Origin: an uncultured Christensenellaceae bacterium
Lineage (GTDB): Bacteria > Bacillota > Clostridia > Christensenellales > UBA3700
Assembly (NCBI GenBank): GCA_944383895.1
Contig: CALWRH010000003.1
Coordinates: forward strand, 167,102-231,101
DNA: 64,000 nucleotides
Direction: 5' to 3'
In this document: positions 35,869-43,514 of the stretch, one piece after another
Layout: every line of letters begins with the position of its first letter
Position numbering within the stretch: the stretch's first letter is position 1
The notes under the pieces: generated by a model
Told to the model about the DNA's origin: nothing
The model's input: the letters and a program-made list of their open reading frames with translations, nothing else
The model's database searches: none
Position numbers and translations under genes: made by a program

Positions 35869-36228
35869 ATGACGGCGGCAGAATACAGGTACTTGCAGGC
35901 TATTGAGCAAATCAAAAGAGAAAAAGGGAAGGTCATCATGTCGGATATTGCTGCAAAGCTCACTTATGCGAGGGCAAGCGTATATAAAAAGTTGTTGTCG
36001 CTTGAGCAGCAAGGGTATATCGTAAAGGATGACGGCAAGCATATTTCGGTTACGAAAAAAGGAGAGCTGGAATACGAAACGCTGAGTAAGTTTACAAAAA
36101 CGTGCGCAGATATATTGGTGCAGCATACGGGGCTCGATAAAAAGCTTGTTATGCATGACGCAGTCAATATGGCTTGCGTGTTGTCGTCAAGGTGCAGAAC
36201 CGCGCTTTGCGGCGAAAATTCAAATTGA
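35869..36228 (+). CDS. Divergent DtxR-family regulator without canonical metal ligands
   Basis: A 119-residue protein with the DtxR-like winged helix (SDIAAKLTYARASVYKKLLSLEQQGYIVKDDGKHISVTKKGE). In the dimerisation helix, where the paralogue at 35035 has DACRIEHIIS, this one reads DAVNMACVLS: the Cys, Glu and His ligands became Val, Ala and Cys. Two extra cysteines follow (SSRCRTALC). ATG 35869 is preferred because GGAGG lies eight bases before it; ATG 35824, 15 codons earlier, is the alternative. It probably controls its own promoter through the two palindromes upstream. Confidence 0.8.
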   Translation: MTAAEYRYLQAIEQIKREKGKVIMSDIAAKLTYARASVYKKLLSLEQQGYIVKDDGKHISVTKKGELEYETLSKFTKTCADILVQHTGLDKKLVMHDAVNMACVLSSRCRTALCGENSN

Positions 36229-36258
36229 CTTTTACAACACAACTTATAATCTCCGATG

Positions 36259-36292
36259 CCGCGGCGCGACGATCGTGCCGCGGTTTTCTTTT
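36259..36292 (+). terminator. Intrinsic terminator of the second DtxR-family gene
   Basis: Stem CCGCGGC/GCCGCGG around GCGACGATCGT, followed by TTTTCTTTT. Confidence 0.85.
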
Positions 36293-36303
36293 GTTTTCTA
36301 TTG

Positions 36304-36332
36304 TTGAAACGCAGCAAGGCTTGTGATATTAT
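36304..36332 (+). promoter_or_regulatory. Promoter of the YjjG-type gene; predicts a leaderless transcript
   Basis: -35 TTGAAA (36304-36309), 17 bases, -10 TATTAT (36327-36332). Exactly six bases separate the -10 from ATG 36339, so transcription should start at the start codon. There is no Shine-Dalgarno sequence. Confidence 0.68.
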
Positions 36333-36338
36333 AATTGT

Positions 36339-37052
36339 ATGGATAAACTTATCGTATTGCTTGACGCGGACGATACCTTGCTCGATTTTGCAAAGAGCGA
36401 AAAAGAGGCTATCGTCAAGACTCTCAAAGAATTCAACGTGCCTGTCAGCGACAAAATCGTACAGCGTTACGTTGAAATAAATCTTCATTGCTGGAAATTG
36501 CTCGAAACGGGACAGATCACGCGTGTTTATCTCGACCGACTGCGTTTCGATTTGCTCTTCGAAGAGTTCGGCATAAAGGATAAGGACACGGTTGCGGCGG
36601 GTGCTACATACCGTGCTCATCTTACAGAGAGCGGATATGTCATAGACGGCTGCGTAGAATTCCTTGATAAGATAAGCAAAAGGTACAGACTCTTTCTCGT
36701 TACCAACGGCACTCAGCCTACACAGATAGTAAGACTGAAGAGCGCGGGAATAGACGGATATTTCGAAGACATGTTCTTTTCAGAGCAGATAGGGTGCGCC
36801 AAACCTTATGCGGGATTTTTCGATTACGTTTTTTCGCATATAGACGGATTGGACAAATCGCGCGTCGTACTTGCAGGGGACTCTCTGACGTCCGACATAC
36901 TCGGGGCAAACAACGCGGGGATAACGGGTATATGGTTCAATCCTAAAGGGCAGACTTTGAGCGGCACGGCGAAACCCGATTATACGGTAAGAGGATACGA
37001 AGAACTCGAAAAATTGCTCGATGAGATCGACAAAATGAAAACAGATAAATAA
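36339..37052 (+). CDS. HAD-family hydrolase, YjjG-type pyrimidine nucleotidase
   Basis: A 237-residue HAD phosphatase. Motif I is LLDADDTLLDF (residues 7-17), motif II LVTNGT, motif III the lysine in GCAKPYAGFF, and motif IV GDSLTSDI. The alpha-helical cap and the overall match (QITRVYLDRLRFDLLFEEFG; GANNAGITGIWFNPKG) fit the YjjG group, which removes phosphate from non-canonical pyrimidine nucleotides. The message appears leaderless, and a terminator follows directly. It is a single-gene transcript with no functional link to its neighbours that I can see. Confidence 0.88.
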   Translation: MDKLIVLLDADDTLLDFAKSEKEAIVKTLKEFNVPVSDKIVQRYVEINLHCWKLLETGQITRVYLDRLRFDLLFEEFGIKDKDTVAAGATYRAHLTESGYVIDGCVEFLDKISKRYRLFLVTNGTQPTQIVRLKSAGIDGYFEDMFFSEQIGCAKPYAGFFDYVFSHIDGLDKSRVVLAGDSLTSDILGANNAGITGIWFNPKGQTLSGTAKPDYTVRGYEELEKLLDEIDKMKTDK

Positions 37053-37078
37053 AAAAGCACCTTCGGGTGCTTTTTTTA
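37051..37078 (+). terminator. Bidirectional intrinsic terminator
   Basis: Stem AAAAGCACC/GGTGCTTTT with the stable TTCG loop, followed by TTTTT. It can also serve the convergent gene at 37101. Confidence 0.92.
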
Positions 37079-37100
37079 TAAAATGCATTGTCGCAATTTT

Positions 37101-37736
37101 TTATTGATTAAATATCCACCACTTTGTTATTTTATAAGAGTATTCGTGTTGAGTCCAGAATTTGTAACCTCTGTTGCTCTGCGCCTTAAGTATTGCCTCG
37201 TCGCCCGGAGCCAGGACAACGAAGCTTGCCTGATCGTCGCCGAGCAGTTCGCCGTCTGCATAAAAGTTTGCTTCAAAAGATACTTTTTTTGTGGTCGAAG
37301 AAGTGTTTTTTACTTTGACGAGCAATATAGGGTAAAGGCTTTCTCCGATAACTGCGTAATTCAAATCGGTAACAAGTTCTTCTTCTACAACAGATATTCC
37401 CTGCAGAGAAGTCGATGTGCTGCACATGGATGCGTTGCTTAGCAGATAGATTATTACAATCAAAGCAACAATTGCCGTGAATATAAAGATTATTTTTTGT
37501 TTTTTTGCAGTCTGTTTTGCGGCGGCGTTTGTACTTGGTGCAGGCGTTTTTGCTTGCGCATTGACGGGTGCACCCGTCTTGTTTGCATTGACAGTAATGT
37601 TGTCTTTTGATGAGCACTGTATTGCTGAAAATTGTTCTGACGAGAGTTGACTTACTTCATCATTAGTGTTATTAACAGAACTCATGTTTTTTTCTGTGTT
37701 AAAATCATTAACGCTTTTGTCGGGTTTGTTTTCCAT
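37101..37736 (-). CDS. Single-pass membrane protein of unknown function
   Basis: A 211-residue protein. The first 85 or so residues are polar, rich in Asn, Ser, Thr, Ala and Lys, and probably disordered. One membrane helix follows (IIFIFTAIVALIVIIYLL), then an outside beta-sandwich-like domain (LLVKVKNTSSTTKKVSFEANFYADGELLGDD) similar in plan to the FxLYD-type domains of Firmicutes. ATG 37736 follows AGGAG at ten bases; a GTG three codons earlier lies too close to that site. It is divergent from an XRE regulator with which it shares an inverted repeat. Confidence 0.78.
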   Translation of the reverse strand: MENKPDKSVNDFNTEKNMSSVNNTNDEVSQLSSEQFSAIQCSSKDNITVNANKTGAPVNAQAKTPAPSTNAAAKQTAKKQKIIFIFTAIVALIVIIYLLSNASMCSTSTSLQGISVVEEELVTDLNYAVIGESLYPILLVKVKNTSSTTKKVSFEANFYADGELLGDDQASFVVLAPGDEAILKAQSNRGYKFWTQHEYSYKITKWWIFNQ

Positions 37737-37774
37737 AAAAATCACACTCCTAAATATTAAAAATATACACTAAC

Positions 37775-37800
37775 TGTATAATTTCACTAATGATTATACA
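37775..37800. promoter_or_regulatory. Inverted repeat in a divergent promoter region
   Basis: TGTATAAT (37775-37782) and ATTATACA (37793-37800) form an 8-10-8 inverted repeat between the membrane protein gene and the XRE gene. Each arm can also act as a -10 box in one direction. Similar TAAACTGTATTAT follows at 37801-37813. A plausible operator for the XRE protein. Confidence 0.5.
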
Positions 37801-37836
37801 TAAACTGTATTATTGTGTCAAGAAGAAAATAATATA

Positions 37837-38061
37837 ATGAGGCTAAAAATGTTAAAAAAAGAGGTGGGCAAAAGATTGAAAGACGCTCGGCTTGCAATGA
37901 AACTTACGCAAAAAGAGGTCGCGGATAAATTAGAAGTAGCGCAGCCTGTATATCAAAGGTTTGAAAGCGGAATTTACGAGTGCAATTACGAACAACTCGT
38001 AGCGTTGTGCGATTTGTTTGATCTGTCGCTGGATTTTTTGCTGGGCAGGACAGAGTACTGA
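37837..38061 (+). CDS. XRE-family helix-turn-helix regulator, small
   Basis: A 74-residue protein that is almost only the Cro/CI DNA-binding domain (VGKRLKDARLAMKLTQKEVADKLEVAQPVYQRFESGIYECNYEQLVALCDLFDLSLDFLLGRTEY). ATG 37837 overlaps a TATAAT sequence; ATG 37849 (MLKKEVGK, 70 residues) is an equally good start and would lie just after the expected transcription start. There is no obvious Shine-Dalgarno sequence for either. It probably controls the divergent membrane protein gene and itself. Confidence 0.85.
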   Translation: MRLKMLKKEVGKRLKDARLAMKLTQKEVADKLEVAQPVYQRFESGIYECNYEQLVALCDLFDLSLDFLLGRTEY

Positions 38062-38257
38062 CAGAAAATACAATAAACTTTGTGGTCGTCAATTGATTAC
38101 GTTTGCATTATTAATGTCGGTATTTATGTGGCTCAACTGCCAATCTTATAAACATATCGCTGTTTTCCGTTCAACACAAATTGTTGACAAAAACCGATAT
38201 CGCAACATCTGAGTCAGATTGCTTGTCAGCTACTTATTTAGGACAATATCTTATAAC

Positions 38258-38285
38258 AAAAAAGCGCCCCGAAAGGCGCTTTTTA
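38258..38285. terminator. Bidirectional intrinsic terminator
   Basis: Stem AAAAGCGCC/GGCGCTTTT with loop CCGAAA, A run before and T run after. It ends the GH16 gene on the minus strand. The 38062-38257 stretch shows no gene. Confidence 0.9.
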
Positions 38286-38288
38286 TAT

Positions 38289-39323
38289 TCAGTTTGCAAG
38301 ATCGAGGTCGCCGGCAAATGCTTCGTCGGGTATTTCGTATTGAGCATAAGACGAATTCTGCCATACCTTTACATAGTCGACGTAAAACACGCTGTTCGAG
38401 TCTTTGTCGAATTTGCCTATGCGCTGACCGTGGGGGCCGTATCCGTCGCCCGCATCAATTTCTACGGTAAGACGCAAAAATTCTTTGACGTGCGAAACGC
38501 CGCCGCCCGTACTTGCCCAGGTAGGTTCTCCGTCAATGTAAAATACATAGTAAAGGGGAGTCCATTTCAGCGCGTATGTGTGGTATCCGTCGTAGAGATT
38601 TTTGCCTGTATCAACGATATGGTCTTCTACTTTTGCGTATTCTCCGTAGCCGTTCCAGAGCAGAGCGTGTCCCATCTTCTTTTTATTCTTTATAAACGCG
38701 CTTTCAAAGACGTCAATCTCTGTGCCGTCAACGCCTTCTGCACCGACTTTGCGCATGTTGGAAGACTGCAACCAGAAAGCGGACCAGAGTCCGTTCGCTT
38801 TGGGGAACTTCACTCTGACTTCAAAGTAACCGAAAGCCTGAGCAAAGAGCAGTTCGTCCGACGTACCTTTGTTGTCGCTCTGATCTCCGACTATCGCGCG
38901 GGTTTCGATGCCGCCTGTAAAACGTCCTTCTTTAGGACATGTGCCGTCGGGGCAGACGTGGTTTGAAGAATAATAGCTTTTTATCTGAAGAGTTCCGTCT
39001 TTCACGCTGACTGTTTCAGGACACCAATAGCATGCCTGTTCAGGTTTGTCCTCGTCGTCGCTTGCCCAACGTTGAGAGTGAGGAGAAGTCGTCCAGATCT
39101 CGCGGTTGCCTTCGTAACCGTCGCCGAATACAATGCCTTCGTTGAGAGTATTGCCGTTGAAATCGTCTTCAAAAACCATGTACCAACCGTCTTCACCGAG
39201 AGTCGGTAAAGTCAGATCGTAAAGACCGTCTTCTTTCCAATCGTCGTCAGAACACGAAATAAGCGTGAGAGATGTGATCGAGATAAGCAGAATACACAAA
39301 AATACAGCTATTGATTTTTTCAT
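38289..39323 (-). CDS. GH16-family beta-glucanase-like lipoprotein
   Basis: A 344-residue secreted glycosidase with a lipoprotein signal (lipobox LISC, C24), so anchored on the outer face of the membrane. The GH16 jelly roll shows the catalytic ExDxxE motif as E202, D204 and E207 in TEIDVFES, and the conserved GYFEVRVKFP and HTYALKWTPLYYVFYIDG segments. GH16 members cut beta-1,3/1,4-glucans, agar or related polymers; the present subtype cannot be fixed by eye. It is the only clearly extracellular polysaccharidase in the window, and it could feed the sugar transporters downstream. The start follows GGGGAGAAAAAA. Confidence 0.9.
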   Translation of the reverse strand: MKKSIAVFLCILLISITSLTLISCSDDDWKEDGLYDLTLPTLGEDGWYMVFEDDFNGNTLNEGIVFGDGYEGNREIWTTSPHSQRWASDDEDKPEQACYWCPETVSVKDGTLQIKSYYSSNHVCPDGTCPKEGRFTGGIETRAIVGDQSDNKGTSDELLFAQAFGYFEVRVKFPKANGLWSAFWLQSSNMRKVGAEGVDGTEIDVFESAFIKNKKKMGHALLWNGYGEYAKVEDHIVDTGKNLYDGYHTYALKWTPLYYVFYIDGEPTWASTGGGVSHVKEFLRLTVEIDAGDGYGPHGQRIGKFDKDSNSVFYVDYVKVWQNSSYAQYEIPDEAFAGDLDLAN

Positions 39324-39536
39324 TTTTTTCTCCCCGTCATATCGTTTTCACCTGAAATTATAAGACTCAAGTAGTATGATTGTCAATGCTGCAAAATTAA
39401 TGCGATGATAATATACACACTTGAAATTATAATTTTTAATCAAAAAGTTGTTTTTCGTCACCATTTATTTGACTTATTTATCAATAGGTGATATAACAAA
39501 ACAGAACAAAATATTATTTCATCGGAGGATTGTAAG

Positions 39537-39830
39537 ATGAACAAGGTAGAAAGACAAAACGATCTCGATATCAAAAAATGGATCGACAGCGAACAGAAAG
39601 GTTACGACTGCTGCGGCAGTTACGATTATTGCGCTAAATGCGACAAGCAGGTAGATTATCCTTGCGCAGTCGCTTACGACGCTTTCAACGCTAAGCAGGC
39701 AAAAGCAGAGAAGAAGCCTGCTGCAAAGAAAGTTGCAAAGAAGGCTGAAAAGGTTGAGGCTAAAGCAGAAGTTAAGGCTGAAGAGAAGAAACCCGCAGCT
39801 AAGAAAAGCGCAAAGAAAGCTACAAAGTAA
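39537..39830 (+). CDS. Small protein with a Cys-rich head and Lys/Ala-rich tail
   Basis: A 97-residue protein I do not recognise. Residues 1-50 contain six cysteines (YDCCGSYDYCAKCDKQVDYPCAVAY), including CC and CxxC, suggesting a metal site or disulfides. From residue 52 the chain is made of K, A, E, P and V only (AKKPAAKKVAKKAEK pattern), like histone-H1 tails and like the N-terminal extension of GlgA here. It has no signal peptide. TCGGAGG precedes the ATG, and a strong terminator follows, so it is expressed alone. Nucleic-acid binding is a possibility based on composition only. Confidence 0.72.
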   Translation: MNKVERQNDLDIKKWIDSEQKGYDCCGSYDYCAKCDKQVDYPCAVAYDAFNAKQAKAEKKPAAKKVAKKAEKVEAKAEVKAEEKKPAAKKSAKKATK

Positions 39831-39845
39831 TCAGCTATCGATAAA

Positions 39846-39877
39846 AAAACGCACGGCAAATGCCGTGCGTTTTTTTG
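39846..39877. terminator. Bidirectional intrinsic terminator
   Basis: Stem ACGCACGGCA/TGCCGTGCGT with a short loop (39849-39870), A run before and TTTTTTT after. Confidence 0.93.
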
Positions 39878-39907
39878 CTGTATTTTAACGTGCCCGTGTT
39901 CATAAAA

Positions 39908-41629
39908 TTATTCAGAGTATAATTTTACAAGATCGTCGTTAAGCTTTTTGAGAGCTTTTTCGTCTACTTTAACAATACGTCTGTCATAGGTGACAAGACC
40001 GTTTACTTCGCTCTGTACGTCAGATAACTGCGTATAGATGCTTGCGCAAAGTCCGAGTTCTTTTGCCGGTATCAGTTCGTCTTCCCAAAGTCGTTTTAAT
40101 GCAGCATCGAGTTTGTCTTTATCGTTAAATATCGCGTATCCGAATATCTTGTCGGAAAAAGCGTGGTCTTCTATCTTCATGCTGTAACCGCCGAACTCGC
40201 TGAGGATCACGGGACGTTTTTCGCGTTTCGGCATTTTGAAAGGCACAAAATACTTATGTATGCTCCTTATTTCGCCGCCCTGATCGCTCCAGCCGCTTGC
40301 GTGGTCGATGATCCTCGTGTCGTCGAGAGAACGCAGATATCTGCATGCCTTGAGACTGTCGAATTGTCCCCAGCCTTCGTTGAAAGGCGTCCATAACGCG
40401 ATGCAGGGGCAGTTGTACAAAAGCTCGGTTATCTCTTTCATTTCTTCATAATACAGCTTTCTCCCCGTTTCGTCTTTACGGCTGTAAAAAGCGTACTTGT
40501 CGTCTTTTACGTTTATGCCGATGTTGGGTAGAAGGAGTATTGCGAAAGGATTGTATTTTCCTCCGCCGTTTATAAAGTCCTGCCATACTATCATGCCGAG
40601 GCGGTCGCAGTGGTAATACCATCTCAGAGGTTCTACTTTTATATGCTTTCTCAAAGTGTTGAAACCGCATTTTTTTGCAAGCTCTATATCGTATACGAGA
40701 GCTTCGTCGGAGGGTGCTGTATACAATCCGTCAGACCAATATCCCTGGTCGAGAAGTCCCGTCATGAAATACGGTTTGTTGTTGAGCATAAAACAGTGCT
40801 TGCCGTCCTTGCGTCTGCCTACCGAAAATTTTCTAATAGCGAAATAGCTGCCGACTTTGTCCTGACCGCACTTTACTTCAAAAGGATACAAGACGGGATT
40901 TTCGGGAGTCCACGGAGTGCAGTCTTTACAGTCGAGAGTTGCAACACCGTCAATTGAAGAGCAGTGTTTTCCGTCTAAGGTCGTTATTTCAAATTTATTG
41001 CAGCCCGTGTTGGTTATCGCGCTTATAGTAACAATCTTCGCATCGAAATCGGGGCGTATGATAAGACGCTTTATGTATGTTTCAGGCAGATATTCGAGCC
41101 AGACGCTTTGCCATATCCCGCTTGAAGGGGTGTACCATATTCCGCCGTTTTTTATTGCCTGTTTTCCTCTGCTCACGGGCATTGTGTCGGACGGATCGGT
41201 AACGCATACGACGAGCTCGTTTTCGCCGTCTTTGATAAACTTCTGTATTTCGCACTCGAACGGCGTATAGCCTCCCGTATGCCCAGCAACGCAGTTGCCG
41301 TTGACATACACTTTGCATTTATAGTCGACTGCGCCGAAGTGAAGCAGAGCTATGCCGTAAGCCTGTTTTGTGAAAACAGTGCGGTAGATAAGCACTTCTT
41401 CGGGCATAAGAGTACGGTTTACTCCTGACAGCATGCTTTCGGGCGAGAACGGCACCGATATCTTGCCGTCGTAGATCTCGCTTTCTGAAGGCATATAGGA
41501 AAGGTCGCCTTTGACTATTTTATAGTCCCATTTTCCGTCAAGAGAAAAATAGCTGTCGCGCACCATCTGCGGACGCGGATATGCCGAAGTGTCGGGGGTG
41601 TCCGACCATACGGTTTTCAGATTGTTCAT
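39908..41629 (-). CDS. GH2-family glycosidase (beta-galactosidase/glucuronidase type)
   Basis: A 573-residue cytoplasmic enzyme without signal peptide. The GH2 domain order is visible: sugar-binding jelly roll (FSLDGKWDYKIVKGD...YRTVF), immunoglobulin-like domain, then the TIM barrel with the acid/base E418 in FNEGWG and the nucleophile E478 in LSEFGGYS. It is shorter than LacZ and of UidA-like size. The ATG at 41629 follows GGAGGTG; an upstream GTG overlaps that site. Substrate is unknown. It stands alone, divergent from cysK, between the GH16 and GH13 sugar genes. Confidence 0.88.
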   Translation of the reverse strand: MNNLKTVWSDTPDTSAYPRPQMVRDSYFSLDGKWDYKIVKGDLSYMPSESEIYDGKISVPFSPESMLSGVNRTLMPEEVLIYRTVFTKQAYGIALLHFGAVDYKCKVYVNGNCVAGHTGGYTPFECEIQKFIKDGENELVVCVTDPSDTMPVSRGKQAIKNGGIWYTPSSGIWQSVWLEYLPETYIKRLIIRPDFDAKIVTISAITNTGCNKFEITTLDGKHCSSIDGVATLDCKDCTPWTPENPVLYPFEVKCGQDKVGSYFAIRKFSVGRRKDGKHCFMLNNKPYFMTGLLDQGYWSDGLYTAPSDEALVYDIELAKKCGFNTLRKHIKVEPLRWYYHCDRLGMIVWQDFINGGGKYNPFAILLLPNIGINVKDDKYAFYSRKDETGRKLYYEEMKEITELLYNCPCIALWTPFNEGWGQFDSLKACRYLRSLDDTRIIDHASGWSDQGGEIRSIHKYFVPFKMPKREKRPVILSEFGGYSMKIEDHAFSDKIFGYAIFNDKDKLDAALKRLWEDELIPAKELGLCASIYTQLSDVQSEVNGLVTYDRRIVKVDEKALKKLNDDLVKLYSE

Positions 41630-41724
41630 AAGCACCTCCGAATAAATTATACATTATGAAAAAGTCTTTTTCAATAAGCAATATCAAAAGCAGCGCAAAA
41701 CGACAAAAAAATGCAGAATAGCTA

Positions 41725-41753
41725 TTGAAAACGCGCGGATAATAAGGTATGAT
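41725..41753 (+). promoter_or_regulatory. cysK operon promoter
   Basis: -35 TTGAAA (41725-41730), 17 bases, -10 TATGAT (41748-41753). No T-box or S-box leader is present between it and ATG 41782. Confidence 0.7.
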
Positions 41754-41781
41754 TTATATAAGAAAAATACGAGGTCGAACA

Positions 41782-42702
41782 ATGAAAATTTACGACAGCG
41801 CGGCGGAGCTTGTCGGCAACACGCCGCTTGTAAGATTGAACAATTTAGCAAAAAAATACGGTCTTAAAGCCGAAATAACGGCAAAAGTCGAGAGCTTTAA
41901 TCCCTTCAGCGTAAAAGACAGAGTGGCTGTCGGGATAATAGCTCAGGCTGAAAAGGACGGTCTGCTCAAAAATGGCGGCACTGTCATTGAGCCTACGTCG
42001 GGGAATACGGGCATAGGGCTTGCGTTTATCGGAGCGCTCAAAGGGTACGAGGTGATACTCGTCATGCCCGAGAGCATGAGCATAGAAAGACGCAAGCTGG
42101 TCGCCGCGCTCGGCGCGACCGTTGTGCTGACTCCCGCTGCGCAAGGCATGCAGGGGGCGCTCGACAAGGCGGAAGAACTTGCAAAGCAAAAGGGCGGATA
42201 CATCGCCAATCAGTTTGCAAACCCCGCCAATCCGAGGGCGCACGAGCTCACTACGGCGCAAGAAATAATAAGAGATACGGACGGAAAAGTAGATATTTTC
42301 GTATCGGCAGTAGGTACGGGCGGAACGCTCAGCGGTACGGGAAGAGTGCTGAAAGCGAATAATAAAGACGTCAAAGTAATAGCAGTAGAACCTGCGGCAA
42401 GTCCGCTGCTTACGAAAGGCTATGCGGGACCTCACGCGATACAGGGAATAGGCGCAAACTTCGTGCCCGACGCGCTTGACAAAAGCGTTATCGACGAGAT
42501 AATAGACGTGGAGGACGATCGCGCTAAAGAAGTCGCGAGAGAACTCGCTTTGGCGGAGGGGCTGCTTTGCGGTATATCGTCGGGGGCGGCGCTCGCCGCT
42601 GCGATAGAGGTCGCAAAGAGAGAGGAAAACGAAGGGAAACGTATAGTTGTGATCTTGCCTGACGGCGGAGAAAGATACATGTCTACGGGGCTTTTTGACT
42701 GA
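41782..42702 (+). CDS. cysK: Cysteine synthase (O-acetylserine sulfhydrylase)
   Basis: PLP enzyme that makes cysteine from O-acetylserine and sulfide. The 306 residues match CysK. The PLP lysine is K45 in PFSVKDRVAV; the substrate loop TSGNTGIGLAF, the phosphate-binding GTGGTLSGTGR and the C-terminal SSGAALAAA are typical. The start ATG 41782 follows GAGGTCGAAC; an upstream in-frame ATG lies on the -10 box and is excluded. Its stop overlaps the comF start (TGATG), so these genes are translated together. Confidence 0.95.
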   Translation: MKIYDSAAELVGNTPLVRLNNLAKKYGLKAEITAKVESFNPFSVKDRVAVGIIAQAEKDGLLKNGGTVIEPTSGNTGIGLAFIGALKGYEVILVMPESMSIERRKLVAALGATVVLTPAAQGMQGALDKAEELAKQKGGYIANQFANPANPRAHELTTAQEIIRDTDGKVDIFVSAVGTGGTLSGTGRVLKANNKDVKVIAVEPAASPLLTKGYAGPHAIQGIGANFVPDALDKSVIDEIIDVEDDRAKEVARELALAEGLLCGISSGAALAAAIEVAKREENEGKRIVVILPDGGERYMSTGLFD

Positions 42703-43514
42703 TGAAAGGCTACTGCCCTTACGGCGGCAAGCCGTTGCAAAAACTGAATATAGCGCTCGAAAACATTGCGAAGACGTTGTTTGTAGACGATTGCAACTGT
42801 CTTGTATGCGGCAGAGAGCTGGATTTTGAGCCGAGGAGCGGGCTTTGCACGAACTGCCTTGACAAGTTGCCTCTCAACAGCGGTGAAATATGCAGAAAGT
42901 GCGGCAGAATATTGCTCAACGAGGCGGATTATTGCAATACTTGTCAGAATAACGACAGATATTTCAACGTTGCCCGTTCGGTATGCGTATACAAGGACGA
43001 TGCCGTAAAACTCGTGCATGCGCTGAAGTTCGGAGGGCACAGGTATTACGCTCCGTACATGGCAAGCATGATGACAGACAAATATCTCGATGAAGGTTTT
43101 GACTGCGATTGCGTGATAGCCGTTCCGCTTTCGGCAAAGCGCAAAAGAAAGAGAGGATACAATCAGGCGGATCTGCTTGCGAGAAATATCTCTCGGGCGT
43201 TGAAACTCGATTATCTCGACAAAGTCGTAATAAAGACAAAAGACAACGAAGAACAGGCAAAGCTCGGACACGCGAAGAGAGAAGAGAACGTAAAAGACGT
43301 ATATAGCGTATGCGATAAAGACGCGGTAAAAGGCAGAAAGATACTGCTTGTCGACGACGTGCTCACCACAGGCGCTACGGCGAGCGAAGTTGCGAGGGTT
43401 CTGATCAAGGCAAAGGCAAAAAGCGTGAGCGTACTGACGTTTGCGAGTACAAAATACAAGGTCGCGTCGGAAAACGCGGCAGAGGAGGAAGATTATGAAG
43501 AGCAGATGGTATAA
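42702..43514 (+). CDS. comF: ComF-family amidophosphoribosyltransferase-like protein
   Basis: A 270-residue ComF protein. Two N-terminal zinc fingers (CLVCGREL...CTNC; CRKCG...CNTC) precede a phosphoribosyltransferase fold with the PRPP motif ILLVDDVLTTGATASE near residues 210-225. ComF is required for DNA uptake in naturally competent species, but family members are widespread without competence. It overlaps cysK by one base and the GH13 gene by 20 bases, so it sits inside a tight three-gene operon with no common pathway. A longer acidic tail (AAEEEDYEEQMV) ends the protein. Confidence 0.9.
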   Translation: MKGYCPYGGKPLQKLNIALENIAKTLFVDDCNCLVCGRELDFEPRSGLCTNCLDKLPLNSGEICRKCGRILLNEADYCNTCQNNDRYFNVARSVCVYKDDAVKLVHALKFGGHRYYAPYMASMMTDKYLDEGFDCDCVIAVPLSAKRKRKRGYNQADLLARNISRALKLDYLDKVVIKTKDNEEQAKLGHAKREENVKDVYSVCDKDAVKGRKILLVDDVLTTGATASEVARVLIKAKAKSVSVLTFASTKYKVASENAAEEEDYEEQMV

